From Methanosphaerula palustris E1-9c (GTDB lineage Archaea > Halobacteriota > Methanomicrobia > Methanomicrobiales > Methanospirillaceae), in the NCBI RefSeq assembly GCF_000021965.1, contig NC_011832.1, positions 868,001-932,000 on the forward strand: DNA of 64,000 bases. The letters are read 5' to 3'. A program made the position numbers and the translations under genes. Of the stretch, positions 7,042 to 16,453 are shown piece by piece. How positions within the stretch are numbered: the stretch's first letter is position 1; each line of letters begins with the position of its first letter. Below the pieces are notes generated by a model. The model was not told the DNA's origin, searched no databases, and saw only the letters and a program-made list of their open reading frames with translations.

Positions 7042-10020
7042 TTACTTGTATACCCCATTTATGACAAAACCAGCCCAAAAATATGGATTGACAAATGGTC
7101 CAGGAATTGGATTCCCTCTTTTTGATATACAAGATGAAGAGTTGGCTTGATCCTGGTTTTCATTTGGTTCTTGTATTATACACGAGTAGTCCCTATCAAT
7201 ATCAAGAGAGATATTTCCGTTACACATAAAGTTCACAACTTCCTGATTCGTTGCATTACGAATAAATATTTGCGCCTCTCTCAATGCACAAACAGGAGAT
7301 AAACCGTCTATTAAGTGTGAAGAATACAATTTCATCATCAACATACTGGTAGCTACATCATTCACTGCCCAGAGAGAACTAATAACACAGGAAGCACCAG
7401 CATGCAGAAAACCTGCAGATATACCAATATATTCATCAGGGATTTTTTGATACTGAGGAATGCCTGATTCACACACAGATAATGTTACCATTCTAGCAGC
7501 TGCAATATTGAGGTCAGATAAAATATCTGCAAGTGTCCACATCCCATCTTCAAGTACTAGACCAGATTGCATAACATTTTCCTTCACAAAATAACCATGG
7601 GTGGAAAAGTGCAGGTATTGTTTATTTTGAGCAAACTTTACCACCATATCCTTGACTGCGTTTTTATCTTCGAGTGATTTAACTTTGTCAGCACCAAAAA
7701 GACTGGTGATTGCTTTACATTCAACTGTTGAAAAATAGAGATTATTATGGTTAGGTTTTACCATTAGCAATCGATCCTTTTCAGATTTCTGGATCGGTTT
7801 CATTTTTTTTATAATACTAATTGTCGTTATACTTGGAGCATACGATATCGTGTAATCATCAAGAAAAGCACGTAATAACCCATTTTCTATCCGATAAGCT
7901 GCATGGAGCGGAAGAAGTTTTAAAAGTCCGGGTGGAGTTATCAGAATTGGAGTTCCCAATTGGACATCCAGAGATTTGAGATGGGTAAAGATGGGTCCGA
8001 TAAATTGATCCCATAATCTTTTTGAAATATCCCCTATTGTTGAGATCCAATCCTCAAGAGCCTTCCTTTTTATTTCTTCACAATTGGACTCAAGTGATTT
8101 GACCCTTCTGTTGTACGTTTGTAGCCACCCTGTATGATTCTCGTTGCCATGCATGAGTACATGAAGAGCTGTACTATCAAACTCATTTAACCTCAACACA
8201 TTATGAGGGGCGATTGTGATGGTTCCAGAGGGTACGATGAAAACTGCTCCTCCCTGGGATGTAATCAGCGGAACTACAATTGCTCCTTTTTCGGGGATTT
8301 CAGCGAGGATTGTCGTAAGATCTGGATTTGTCCAAAGAAAATCCGGATTATTCACCTTGATCTCTTTCACAAGTGCTTTCAGTTTATTTCGAGCCTTTTT
8401 TATCCTCTTCGATGACATGGGATCATATTTATAAAAGTTTCTTGTAAAATCCAAGGGCATTTCTGTCATACTCTCTTTTAATTCTTTTCGTATCTTAATG
8501 AAACGCAGTTGCTTATCAGAAGGTATATTGTTTAGGTCTTGCCCAATTATCGAGAGAGTCTCATTAAAAAGACGGGTCTTCCCTTTTTCACAAGTTACTA
8601 GAGCTTCAGGCAGATGTCCCATTGATATCTGGCAATACGCAAGATTTGAATAAATATTTGCAATTTTACCAACTTCATTTTGGCGTCCTCTCTCTGTGTA
8701 CGCTTCTATGATGAGGTTATCGCTGATCTCACATGCTTTGTAATATGCGATACAGGCATCATTCCAGTTTTGCAGTTGAAAATATGAATCTCCAATTTTT
8801 TTCCAGGTATCCCTATGTTCTGCTGGATGATCATCATATGTCCAGACTTTTTGTGCTAACTGAAAGTGCGATACTGCTTCCTGAATATTTTCTTTTTTAT
8901 TCCCGGCAATTCGATTGGAATATGCGATACCCAGATTATACTGTGTTCTGGCAAATTCATGAGGATAGGCCTTTAAAGTGTAAACTTCTCCAATTAATGA
9001 GTAAATATCGATAGATGTTTCAATATTATCAGAAGGATCACCAAAGTTAAGGTTTTCGAATGCAATTGCGAGATAATTTAGAGTTGATGCATATTTTTCA
9101 GGGTCAGTCTCTGTGGTAAATACTTTAAGGGCCCAATTTGCATGGATTATGGCCAATTTAAGATTTTCAGCCCTCTCTTCTCTCTCATCTGTAACAAGGA
9201 AGAGATAGGCCATGGCTAAATTGCTATGGATCACAGCCATTTTCTCCATAATCGCGTTTTTTGTGTACACACTGAGAGCATTATTGAGATGAGTGATAGC
9301 AGTCTTAAGGTTAGTATCAGAATTTTCTTTTTGTTTCTCGAGAAAAGCCAATCCAAGATTGTTATGTGTTATTGCCCAATCATTAGGAAACTCATCCTTG
9401 TTTAAATGGTCTAGAGCAAGATTTGCATGATAGATAGCTGTATCGATGTTATCTGTCTCTTCCCCACAAATCTTATTAAGATAGGCAGTTGAAAGAGTGT
9501 TCTGAATTCTGGCATAGTCCAAAGCATATCTATCAGGAATAAATACCTTAAGAGCATTCTTTGCATGTTTAATTGATCTCTCGATATTTTTGACCTTATT
9601 TCCTCGGATTCTCTCCTTATAGGCTATTCCCAAATTATGTTGTGTTCTTGCCCATTCTTTAGGGGATGCTTTTCGTTTCCTCACTTTTAATGCTGATATT
9701 AGTAGAGTAATTGCAATCTCAATATTATCTGCTTTTACACCATAACACCGATTTATATAAGCGATGGCTAGATTATTTTGTGTCATTGCCCAATCTTCAG
9801 GATATGCACTTTGGGTGAATACCTTTAGGGCAAGTTTGTAATGACAAATAGCCTTTTCAATATTATCTGCAGAGCTCTCATTGATACGTTCCGTGTAGGC
9901 ACCAGCTAGATTACTCTGTGTTGTTGCCCATTCTTCAGGAAACTTTTCTTGAGTGTAAACTTCAAGATTCTGCAAATAGTATTGAATCCTTTCTTCAATA
10001 TACTCTTTTTTATCATTCAT
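7042..10020 (-). CDS. TPR-repeat CHAT-domain protease (caspase-like)
   Basis: 992 residues. The N-terminal ~480 residues are repeated TPR units of about 50-55 residues (pattern WAxTQxNLGxAYxxR followed by NIExAI). A linker (~490-620) leads to a C-terminal CHAT domain, the caspase/separase-like fold. The expected catalytic pair is visible: His in LHFSTHGYF and Cys in TLSVCESG, followed by SAGFLHAGASCVISSLW and the WAVND segment typical of CHAT. TPR-CHAT proteins in prokaryotes are proteases often tied to defence or cell-death systems. Base composition is far more AT-rich than the cooS operon, a sign of transfer. A 131-residue gene lies 202 bp upstream on the same strand and may be its partner. 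Confidence 0.9.
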   Translation of the reverse strand: MNDKKEYIEERIQYYLQNLEVYTQEKFPEEWATTQSNLAGAYTERINESSADNIEKAICHYKLALKVFTQSAYPEDWAMTQNNLAIAYINRCYGVKADNIEIAITLLISALKVRKRKASPKEWARTQHNLGIAYKERIRGNKVKNIERSIKHAKNALKVFIPDRYALDYARIQNTLSTAYLNKICGEETDNIDTAIYHANLALDHLNKDEFPNDWAITHNNLGLAFLEKQKENSDTNLKTAITHLNNALSVYTKNAIMEKMAVIHSNLAMAYLFLVTDEREERAENLKLAIIHANWALKVFTTETDPEKYASTLNYLAIAFENLNFGDPSDNIETSIDIYSLIGEVYTLKAYPHEFARTQYNLGIAYSNRIAGNKKENIQEAVSHFQLAQKVWTYDDHPAEHRDTWKKIGDSYFQLQNWNDACIAYYKACEISDNLIIEAYTERGRQNEVGKIANIYSNLAYCQISMGHLPEALVTCEKGKTRLFNETLSIIGQDLNNIPSDKQLRFIKIRKELKESMTEMPLDFTRNFYKYDPMSSKRIKKARNKLKALVKEIKVNNPDFLWTNPDLTTILAEIPEKGAIVVPLITSQGGAVFIVPSGTITIAPHNVLRLNEFDSTALHVLMHGNENHTGWLQTYNRRVKSLESNCEEIKRKALEDWISTIGDISKRLWDQFIGPIFTHLKSLDVQLGTPILITPPGLLKLLPLHAAYRIENGLLRAFLDDYTISYAPSITTISIIKKMKPIQKSEKDRLLMVKPNHNNLYFSTVECKAITSLFGADKVKSLEDKNAVKDMVVKFAQNKQYLHFSTHGYFVKENVMQSGLVLEDGMWTLADILSDLNIAAARMVTLSVCESGIPQYQKIPDEYIGISAGFLHAGASCVISSLWAVNDVATSMLMMKLYSSHLIDGLSPVCALREAQIFIRNATNQEVVNFMCNGNISLDIDRDYSCIIQEPNENQDQANSSSCISKRGNPIPGPFVNPYFWAGFVINGVYK

Positions 10021-10222
10021 GATACTTACCCACTGTATCGATGTGCCTGTTGTTGATATTTCTCAAAGGCTTATTTGTAAAATAAAATTACAACATCTGA
10101 TTCAGGCATTATGAAAGAGATTTCAGTTTCAATAAATCCTAATTTAAAGAAACGATGACTCAAAGAAACTCATATATCCTTAATATTCAATCATAAAGTC
10201 ATTCAAAAAGGGTTGCTTGTTC

Positions 10223-10618
10223 TTATGGTCGGGCTTTAAAGATCTCATCGGTTATTTTTTTGGCTGCTCGTTCTCCACTCTCTTGAGAAAAACCGTACTC
10301 TGAAAATATTTTTTGTATAGTCTCTTTTATCTCTCCACTCTGGGTTTTAAAGCGAGACTTTACATACTCAACGTTTATTTGGTTACAAATAAATTTATCA
10401 GCAACGTGGAGAACAATAGCACATACCATTGCCTCAAACCACGGTTCTAAAGAACCAATATCAGGTACAGGACATCTCTCTTGTTGATAACTACGAACAA
10501 ATTCAGCGCTAACCTCTTCTCTTAGGCTTTGATCACAACTACCGAAGATCTCTATTGAAATCTTCTCTACTATAGAGGTAGATATTGTTAAAACCTCATT
10601 GGGAGAAAATTTTTCCAT
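10223..10618 (-). CDS. Hypothetical protein upstream of the TPR-CHAT gene
   Basis: 131 residues with no family I recognise. Mostly helical and acidic; three cysteines (FGSCD, QERCPV, FICNQ), no membrane segment or signal peptide. AT-rich like the CHAT gene and transcribed towards it, with 202 bp between. The shared composition and orientation suggest one acquired unit, in which this protein could be a regulator or substrate of the protease. That role is inference only. Confidence 0.6.
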   Translation of the reverse strand: MEKFSPNEVLTISTSIVEKISIEIFGSCDQSLREEVSAEFVRSYQQERCPVPDIGSLEPWFEAMVCAIVLHVADKFICNQINVEYVKSRFKTQSGEIKETIQKIFSEYGFSQESGERAAKKITDEIFKARP

Positions 10619-10740
10619 ACATAGAATTGAAACAGAATTTATTATAATTTATCATTTAAAAATCTGTTAAAAAAATAATCGATTTACTTAATTAAAAATT
10701 TAAGTCATAAATTAGCTAAGAACTGATTATCATCAATGCT

Positions 10741-11313
10741 ATGCTCATGAGGGTTGCGGGATCCGATGCCGTGGAAGTCTATACGGCAGGCGAGCGGCTC
10801 ATCATGTTCGCGATCATTCCACTCATCGGGATCGAGATGGCGGTCGTATCAGTCGCCGGTGCTGCTTATGGCGGGAGACACTACGACAAGCTCCGGGTCA
10901 TTCACCACTTCTCGATCCTTCTGGGACTTGTCATTGCTCTGTGCACAAGCATAATCACGTGGCTCTTCTCGTCGCAAATAGCCTCGATTTTCACCTATTC
11001 TGTCGAGACAGCATATCTTGCTCCGTCCATTGCAGCATTCCTGGTTGTCATGTGTTTCTTTTATCCGTTCCTTCCACCGGGTATGATGTCAAGCTCGATC
11101 TTTCAAGGTGTGGGCAAGGGTATGACTTCATTTGCGATCACGGTCTTGCGTGAACTTGTCTTTGTCATTATATTTGCTTGGATTTTCGGGTTCGTTCTCG
11201 GTTTTGGCGAGTTGGGGATATGGTGGGGGATAACCGCGGGGGACATTCTTGGATGTGTCGTGGCTTATGTCTGGGCCCGGACGTATTTCCAGAGGCTTCG
11301 GGCCAACACCTGA
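10741..11313 (+). pseudogene. MATE-family efflux transporter, C-terminal fragment
   Basis: 190 residues matching the C-terminal ~40% of a MATE multidrug/Na+ antiporter (usual ~450 residues): VYTAGERLIMFAIIPLIGIE, then about five membrane helices, the FPFLPPGMMSSSIFQGVGKG-like loop and a final WARTYFQRLR. A TAA lies in frame a few codons upstream, so the N-terminal half is missing. The break coincides with the switch from the AT-rich CHAT region back to GC-rich DNA, so insertion or deletion at about 10730 is the likely cause. Confidence 0.8.
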
Positions 11314-11467
11314 AGAATGCTGCAATCTGAGGAAATCATGCCGGATCTCTTCATTCAAATAATTTTTCGGCCAGATCGGGGTTTTATCTTTAGGTCATCT
11401 TCATGTTCGTTCCCAAGGATATCTGAACAGTTACGGACTTTCCAGTTATCCGCCTTGAGAGACATTC

Positions 11468-11782
11468 TTGTCTAGGTTCCTAATCACTAAACAAAGGAGG
11501 CTACTCTTTCAGTCCATCAGCAGTTTCGAGGCGTCACTGGCTACTGCAGAGATGCTGAACCGGTACTTTGGGGAGAAGGATCAAAAAGACAGCATCGAAC
11601 AGATCCTGGAAGGGGCAACCTATTGTTCTGATCTCTTCTATCGAAAGAGAGTGGATGAACTGGACCAGCAGATTCTGGATCTGGGTCCGGAGGCCCCTGC
11701 AGAGAAAGTGAAGGAACTCCAGGCAGTTTGGGACGCCTACGCGAAAAATATCGTGAACGACCTGATGAAGAAGAAAAAATGA
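11468..11782 (+). CDS. Hypothetical protein, possibly 5'-truncated
   Basis: 104 residues from a weak TTG, or about 76 from the first ATG inside. Helical, charged, ending in a lysine run (MKKKK). No recognised domain. The frame is closed by TGA at 11456, and there is no convincing ribosome site, so this may be a fragment of a longer gene. The 11314-11467 gap shows nothing else. Confidence 0.4.
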   Translation: MSRFLITKQRRLLFQSISSFEASLATAEMLNRYFGEKDQKDSIEQILEGATYCSDLFYRKRVDELDQQILDLGPEAPAEKVKELQAVWDAYAKNIVNDLMKKKK

Positions 11783-11940
11783 GATCACCAGGGTTGGAGT
11801 GCCTGAATGGGTGTCGTCTGGTTTGTGAGACCATATTAGCCGGCCTGTCAAGAAGAACAATCATCATTATACTCAATCATTTGGCGAGTCAAGCACGCCT
11901 GGATCCTTTTTCCCTATGAACGACGCAGGCTTATCAGTTC

Positions 11941-12420
11941 GACCGTTCTGTCTGTTTCCTTGACCTGCAGGTTCAGGGAATGGGCCGCCGATCAGAGATG
12001 TATGCCCATCTGTATCCTGGAAATATATATGGCTCCGCCGGCAACAGGTTGATGTGGTAACCTGCCCCGGAGACCTCTCACAGAGAAGGACCACCACCCT
12101 CCGGGCAGTTTATTATCACAGTACACCCGGTCACATCTGCAGGAAGAAGAGGGACAGATCAGCATTCTCTCACGAAGCGATGTCTTGCCGACCGATCGGG
12201 CATATGGATAGCCAACAGGAATCGACAGCAGAAGTACCAGAACCGGACAAGCATAACTATCAGGACCCTTCAGCAGGTTTTCGAGCGTACACCGAGGCTC
12301 TCAAACCAGAAGTGCTGAAGGGTCAACCAGTACATCTGGATACATAATAACCCTGAAAAATTCCCATTCCCACACCTTTTCCGATATGTACAGGTCCAAT
12401 TCAGGACCTGTATGTCTCAC
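11941..12420. repeat. Long interspersed repeat B, copy 1
   Basis: About 480 bp that recurs at 13305-13776 (near full length) and 14562-14690 (left part only). Shared blocks include GTTTCCTTGACCTGC, TGTATCCTGGAAATATATATGG, GGAGACCTCTCACAGAGAAGG and CTTCAGCAGGTTTTCGAGC. The right end is an inverted repeat, TACAGGTCC 12389-12397 with GGACCTGTA 12404-12412. No open frame is conserved between copies, so it looks non-coding. Confidence 0.8.
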
Positions 12421-12562
12421 ATTGTTCACCTGGAGTTCGTCCTGAAAACTTATCTTCACCGATCCCTCTGGGCCTCCGTCTGCCTCTCCTCGAATGGACG
12501 ATGATCTCTGGAATCATATGCTTCCAGCAGGCCGTCCTCGTGCCGATGAGGAGATCAGGGGC

Positions 12563-13036
12563 CTACTCTGGCAGTGCAGCCTTCGCCTTGTTCAGCCAGT
12601 CGACTGATGCAGCCAGGTCGGTATCAGATTCACGTTTCGGGGATGCGGCCTCCGCATTCTTGCCGGCCTGCGTGAGCGTGATACTTGTTGCCCACGCTTT
12701 CCAACCGGTCGAAGCGTTATTCAGGTGGCGAACATAATCGTCCCGAGCAGTGACATAGGACGAAGAGACCTGCATCCCGTGAAACACTGGACTCTCTTTT
12801 GTGGCGTAATCTGAAATGTTTGTTGCGAGATCTGCGGCTTTCACATGGTCACCGGCATTTTCAGCGGCAATGGCATCGTTTGCCATCTGTCCAATGGTTG
12901 CTTGAGATGTCTTCATCGAATCAGTAAACGCCTGATCCCCTGAACTGACACAGCCAGAGACGACGAGGCTGGCCATGAGAAGCAGGAAGAGTAACCCAGA
13001 GATGTAACGCATCGGCGAATATATCGCGTGCTTCAT
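12563..13036 (-). CDS. Small exported lipoprotein
   Basis: 157 residues, or 149 from the second methionine. N-terminal hydrophobic segment SGLLFLLLMASLVVSGC ends in a lipobox-like VSGC, so the mature protein is probably lipid-anchored outside the cell. The mature part is helical and Ala-rich (FTDSMKTSQATIGQMANDA, DLATNISDYATKES), like small archaeal surface lipoproteins of unknown function. It lies between two copies of repeat B. No partner gene is evident. Confidence 0.7.
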   Translation of the reverse strand: MKHAIYSPMRYISGLLFLLLMASLVVSGCVSSGDQAFTDSMKTSQATIGQMANDAIAAENAGDHVKAADLATNISDYATKESPVFHGMQVSSSYVTARDDYVRHLNNASTGWKAWATSITLTQAGKNAEAASPKRESDTDLAASVDWLNKAKAALPE

Positions 13037-13077
13037 GATAAGTATGTCGAAATGTAGCAGGGAGCATCGGAAGATGT

Positions 13078-13305
13078 TTGAAGAGATCTGGGAGATGAAT
13101 AATATACCTTTTGACCTGGTATGGTGATTGATGAACTGTAGGGTGGAATGTAAAACGTCCGGGTTACCGTGCTGGAGGATCTGATCGTCTCAGGTGGAGC
13201 GATCAGTAATCTCTCAGATGTGCCGGTATCTCATGATCCTTCCTCGAAGATCGCGGTTCTTCATAGTATCTCTCCTGAAGGGGAATGTCGAAATCACTGT
13301 ACGAT
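13078..13305 (+). pseudogene. Decayed copy of the GNAT acetyltransferase gene at 13980
   Basis: Bases ~13140-13300 match 14167-14325 of the intact acetyltransferase: ACCGTGCTGGAGG, GGAGCGATCAGTA, CTCTCAGATGTGCCGGTA and TCCTCGAAGATCGCG occur in the same order with small indels and no open frame. The copy stops where repeat B copy 2 begins. Confidence 0.8.
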
Positions 13306-13776
13306 CGACGGTCCGTTTCCTTGACCTGCTGGTTCAGGGGTTGGACCGTTGATCAGAGGAGTATACCCACTGGTATCCTGGAAATATATATGGCACCGCC
13401 GGCAACAGGTTGGTGTGGTAACCTGCCTCGGAGACCTCTCACAGAGAAGGACCACCACTCTCCGGCAGTTCATTATCACAATTCACCCGGTCATATCTGC
13501 AGGAAGAAGAGAGACAGCCACTATGGGATTACTCTCACGAAGAGATGTCTTGTCGACCGACCGGGGGATATGGATAGCATCAGGAATCGATAGCAGAAGT
13601 ACCAGAACCGGACAGCACATCATTCAGGACCCTTCAGCAGGTTTTCGAGCATACACCGCGGCTTTCAGACCAGAAGTGCTGAAGGGTCAACCAGTGCAAC
13701 TTGATAAAATAATACATGGAAAATTCCCATACCTTTTCTGAGATGTACTCGTCCGTTCAGGACCTGTACATCTCAA
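13305..13776. repeat. Long interspersed repeat B, copy 2
   Basis: Near full-length copy of the repeat at 11941-12420. It also ends in an inverted repeat (GATGTAC 13742-13748 with GTACATC 13766-13772, extended by GTCC/GGAC with a two-base mismatch). The terminal hairpin therefore persists while its bases differ. Confidence 0.8.
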
Positions 13777-13982
13777 TTTTCACCACGTTCTTCCTAAAAA
13801 ATTATCTCTCCTGATTCCTCGTGTCGACGAACGGGGTCCGGTCAATGGCATCCTATCCACGAGTCTCCACCAGGTGAGCCAGTGACATCCGGTCTCATCG
13901 TCGTTTTTGGACGAGTCGTCTGAATAAACGTTTTTACGCATTCCAACCGATATCCTCCTGAATTATTCAATCTCTCATAGTG

Positions 13983-14477
13983 ATGCACATGGTAAAAAAT
14001 CAGGAACCCTCTATCCGGCTTGTCACGCAGGACGATATTCCCAATCTGGCATATCACCATCGGGCGATGTTAGAAGAGATCTGGGTGAAGAAGAACAGAG
14101 CCTCAGACCCGGCACTCCTATCTGCCCTTGAAGAAGAATACACCAGAAAATTGGCTGATGAATTGAAGAGTGGAACGTGTATCGCCTGGGTCACCGTGCT
14201 GGAGGGTCGGATCGTCTCGAGTGGAGCGATCAGTATTCTCTCAGATGTGCCGGTACCTCATGATCTCTCCTCGAAGATCGCGTTTCTCCACAGTATCTAT
14301 ACCGAAAAATCGTATCGAAATCACCATTATGCTCAGGGGATAACCTGTGAAGCGACCCGGTACTGCAGACAGCAGGGAATCAAGCGACTCTATCTCTTTT
14401 CCAGCGATGACGGGCGGAGTATCTATGAAAAGAACGGGTTTATGCCGGTTGATAATGTCATGATGCTCTATCAGTGA
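13983..14477 (+). CDS. GNAT-family N-acetyltransferase
   Basis: About 164 residues. GNAT fold: N-terminal IRLVTQDDIPNLAYHHRAML, central AWVTVLEGRIVSSGAISIL, the acetyl-CoA segment SIYTEKSYRNHHYAQGI (a diverged Q/RxxGxG/A loop) and the C-terminal LYLFSSDDGRSIYEKNGFMP (Y-x-x-x-G-F). Substrate unknown. GTG 13980, ATG 13983 and ATG 13989 are all possible starts; no Shine-Dalgarno is visible, so the message may be leaderless. A decayed copy lies at 13078-13305, and repeat B copies flank it on both sides. Confidence 0.88.
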   Translation: MHMVKNQEPSIRLVTQDDIPNLAYHHRAMLEEIWVKKNRASDPALLSALEEEYTRKLADELKSGTCIAWVTVLEGRIVSSGAISILSDVPVPHDLSSKIAFLHSIYTEKSYRNHHYAQGITCEATRYCRQQGIKRLYLFSSDDGRSIYEKNGFMPVDNVMMLYQ

Positions 14478-14561
14478 AACCGGAGGGACTGGTGTGGTGC
14501 CCCTTCGTGGTATCTTTAGTTGAAGAGAACTCCCCTTCTCAGTTTTTACCCGTGCGATCGG

Positions 14562-14690
14562 GCGGTCCGTTTCCTTGACCCGCTGGTTCTGGAGTTGGAC
14601 TGCCGGTTAGAGGAGTATGCCCACTGATTGGAAATTTATATGGCACGGCCGGCAACAGATTGGTGTGGTAACCTGCCCCGGAGACCTCTA
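14562..14690. repeat. Long interspersed repeat B, copy 3 (truncated)
   Basis: Only the left ~130 bp of repeat B: GTCCGTTTCCTTGACC, GAGGAGTATGCCCACTG, GGCAACAGATTGGTGTGG and CCCCGGAGACCTCT. It stops at about 14690, where the ribonucleotide reductase relic begins. Confidence 0.75.
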
Positions 14691-14707
14691 TCGACCGGCT
14701 AAAGGAG

Positions 14708-15151
14708 CTCTCCGGCCGGACCTATCTCTGCCAGTCCGGATGTTGCTGGCTTTACGTCACCGTGAACCTGTTTGAAGGAATCCTATAGAGGTCTTTATCA
14801 GGACAGTCGGGAGCGGAGGCTGCGGCGCAAACAGCAGTGCCCTTGGCCATGCGATCAGTACGGGTCTCGATAATGGCGTACCATACGGGAAATTCGTAAA
14901 ACCGTTTGCGAAAGTGAATTGTATCACGTCCATCAAGAATCCCACCTCGGAAGGACATTCCTGCGTGGAGTTGTCGGAAAATGCATCGAACTCTCGGCAA
15001 AAAACCAGAGCATTCCGACCCTCAATGACTGGAGCATTAGAAAGACCTGAGTGAAACAGCTCTGCCCCAAGTGCCGCGAACCGCTGGATTTCGGCGAGGG
15101 TTGCAATCAGGGGATCTGTAAACACTGCGGTTGGTCTGGATGCAGTTGATA
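14708..15151 (+). pseudogene. nrdJ: 3' relic of B12-dependent ribonucleotide reductase (TSCPD domain plus zinc ribbon)
   Basis: Reading through two frame changes, the plus strand gives GRTYLCQSGCCWLYVTVNLF, then IEVFIRTVGSGGCGANSSAL and VNCITSIKNPTSEGHSCVEL, then after a stop CPKCREPLDFGEGCNQGICK and HCGWSGCS to TGA 15149-15151. This is the TSCPD domain and terminal zinc ribbon of NrdJ-type ribonucleotide reductases. One frameshift is at ~14786 (in-frame TAG) and a second near 15045. The catalytic part is absent; repeat B abuts the break on the left. Confidence 0.8.
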
Positions 15152-15579
15152 ATTCCTGTGTATCGCCAGTAATTCGTTGATAAATATTTAGTTGGGTTGC
15201 CAGGAAAAATGTCTGAGGTAAATATGACCCTGCTGGAAATTTCAAATCCGTATAGGCCACTCAATTATGCAGTTAGTTCCGGCAATGGACGACGGCCCCC
15301 TCCCTCGATCTGATCCCGGCCCCGCCCCACTGCATGCGACCGGCAAGCCGATACCAACACTCTTCAGCGCCCTGGTCCGGAGAAGCACGACGGCTCCCTC
15401 CCAATCCGGCCCTGGGTCCATCAACCAAAAGAGAGGACGGATCCGTACCACACGCATGCATCCCCAACCAGGACCATTCGTAATTTCTCAATTCGATACG
15501 CATATTTCATTATAACCCAGATGAATTATACATTTACACGAACGTCGAAAAAATACGATCTGTATGAAGGACTGACCGA
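15152..15579. other. Gene-free stretch
   Basis: Nothing coding is supported here on either strand. The right third (15480-15579) is AT-rich and probably carries the promoter of the TetR gene at 15580; an exact TATA box cannot be fixed by eye. Confidence 0.5.
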
Positions 15580-16251
15580 ATGACTGAAAAATATTCTGCA
15601 GGAAAAACCGGCAGACCAGCAAAAGTCCCGGGTGAGAAACATACCCGGGAGAAGATTTTCGACGCTGCTGTCGATCTGTTCGCAGAACGCGGATTCGACA
15701 GGACATCTGTTCGAGATATCGCAAAGGCCGTTGGGGTCACGGAAAGTGCGGTCTACCGGCATTATCCCGGTAAAGACGCAATTCTTGAGGCAATTTTTGT
15801 CTTCATGGAAAACCGGGTATATACTCCCCTGTCACCGGTCCACGAGGCTGGTGAACTGGATAATAGAACAATCTTCCGCGACATGCTGGAAGGTCTGCCC
15901 CGGTTCATCATGGCTGACCCTGTCCTCGTAAAGACCGCACATATTATGTTCACCGAAATGTACCATAATGAAAAAATACGAGATTACGTGAAGAAGGAAT
16001 ATGGTAAGAGAGCAGATGATTATACAGAAAAACTGTTCAGGAAACACGTGATGGATGGAACGATCCGGCCTTGTGACACCAGGGCACTGGCAATTCTTTT
16101 TAACTCGTTCCGCTTTGCCTGGATGTTCAAGACATTCATTCTTGATTATGGAGAGCCGATGGACATCGGCAAGATGGAAAAGAGCTTACAAGCCCCTATC
16201 AAATTATTCGAAGACCTTTTGAAATCTGAACATAGTCTCACTCGTGTCTGA
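15580..16251 (+). CDS. TetR-family transcriptional regulator
   Basis: 223 residues. N-terminal helix-turn-helix: HTREKIFDAAVDLFAERGFD, then TSVRDIAKAVGVTESAVYRH followed by YPGKDAILEAIF. The first ~18 residues are basic (GKTGRPAKVPGEKH). The C-terminal ~150 residues form a helical ligand-binding domain that cannot be assigned. It is co-directional with the flavoprotein gene at 16554, and two palindromic sites lie between them at 16412 and 16454, its most likely targets. TetR proteins usually repress an adjacent gene until a small ligand binds. Confidence 0.92.
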   Translation: MTEKYSAGKTGRPAKVPGEKHTREKIFDAAVDLFAERGFDRTSVRDIAKAVGVTESAVYRHYPGKDAILEAIFVFMENRVYTPLSPVHEAGELDNRTIFRDMLEGLPRFIMADPVLVKTAHIMFTEMYHNEKIRDYVKKEYGKRADDYTEKLFRKHVMDGTIRPCDTRALAILFNSFRFAWMFKTFILDYGEPMDIGKMEKSLQAPIKLFEDLLKSEHSLTRV

Positions 16252-16411
16252 ATTTTTTAATTGATTTCGGTTACGATCTCGTAGTGACCATGGTGACACA
16301 GCCATAACCGATAATCTTCAGGAACATTCTATAGGTACAGTCCCTATCAAACGATGCCTGCGAATTGGTCATCGGGAAAAAGAATTGAGCCGGGACTTCT
16401 CCGGCATCGTA

Positions 16412-16431
16412 AAGTAAGTGATCGTTAACTT
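16412..16431. promoter_or_regulatory. TetR-type operator, site 1
   Basis: AAGTAAGTGATCGTTAACTT is an imperfect palindrome (AAGTAA arm against TTAACTT) and nearly repeats the site 43 bp downstream. It lies between the TetR gene and the flavoprotein gene. Confidence 0.6.
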
Positions 16432-16453
16432 TTTTATACTACTTAGTCCCCAA

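Noticed and set aside
14757-15260. 167-residue minus-strand open frame
   Set aside because: It is antisense to the NrdJ relic, whose TSCPD and zinc-ribbon residues are clearly readable on the plus strand.
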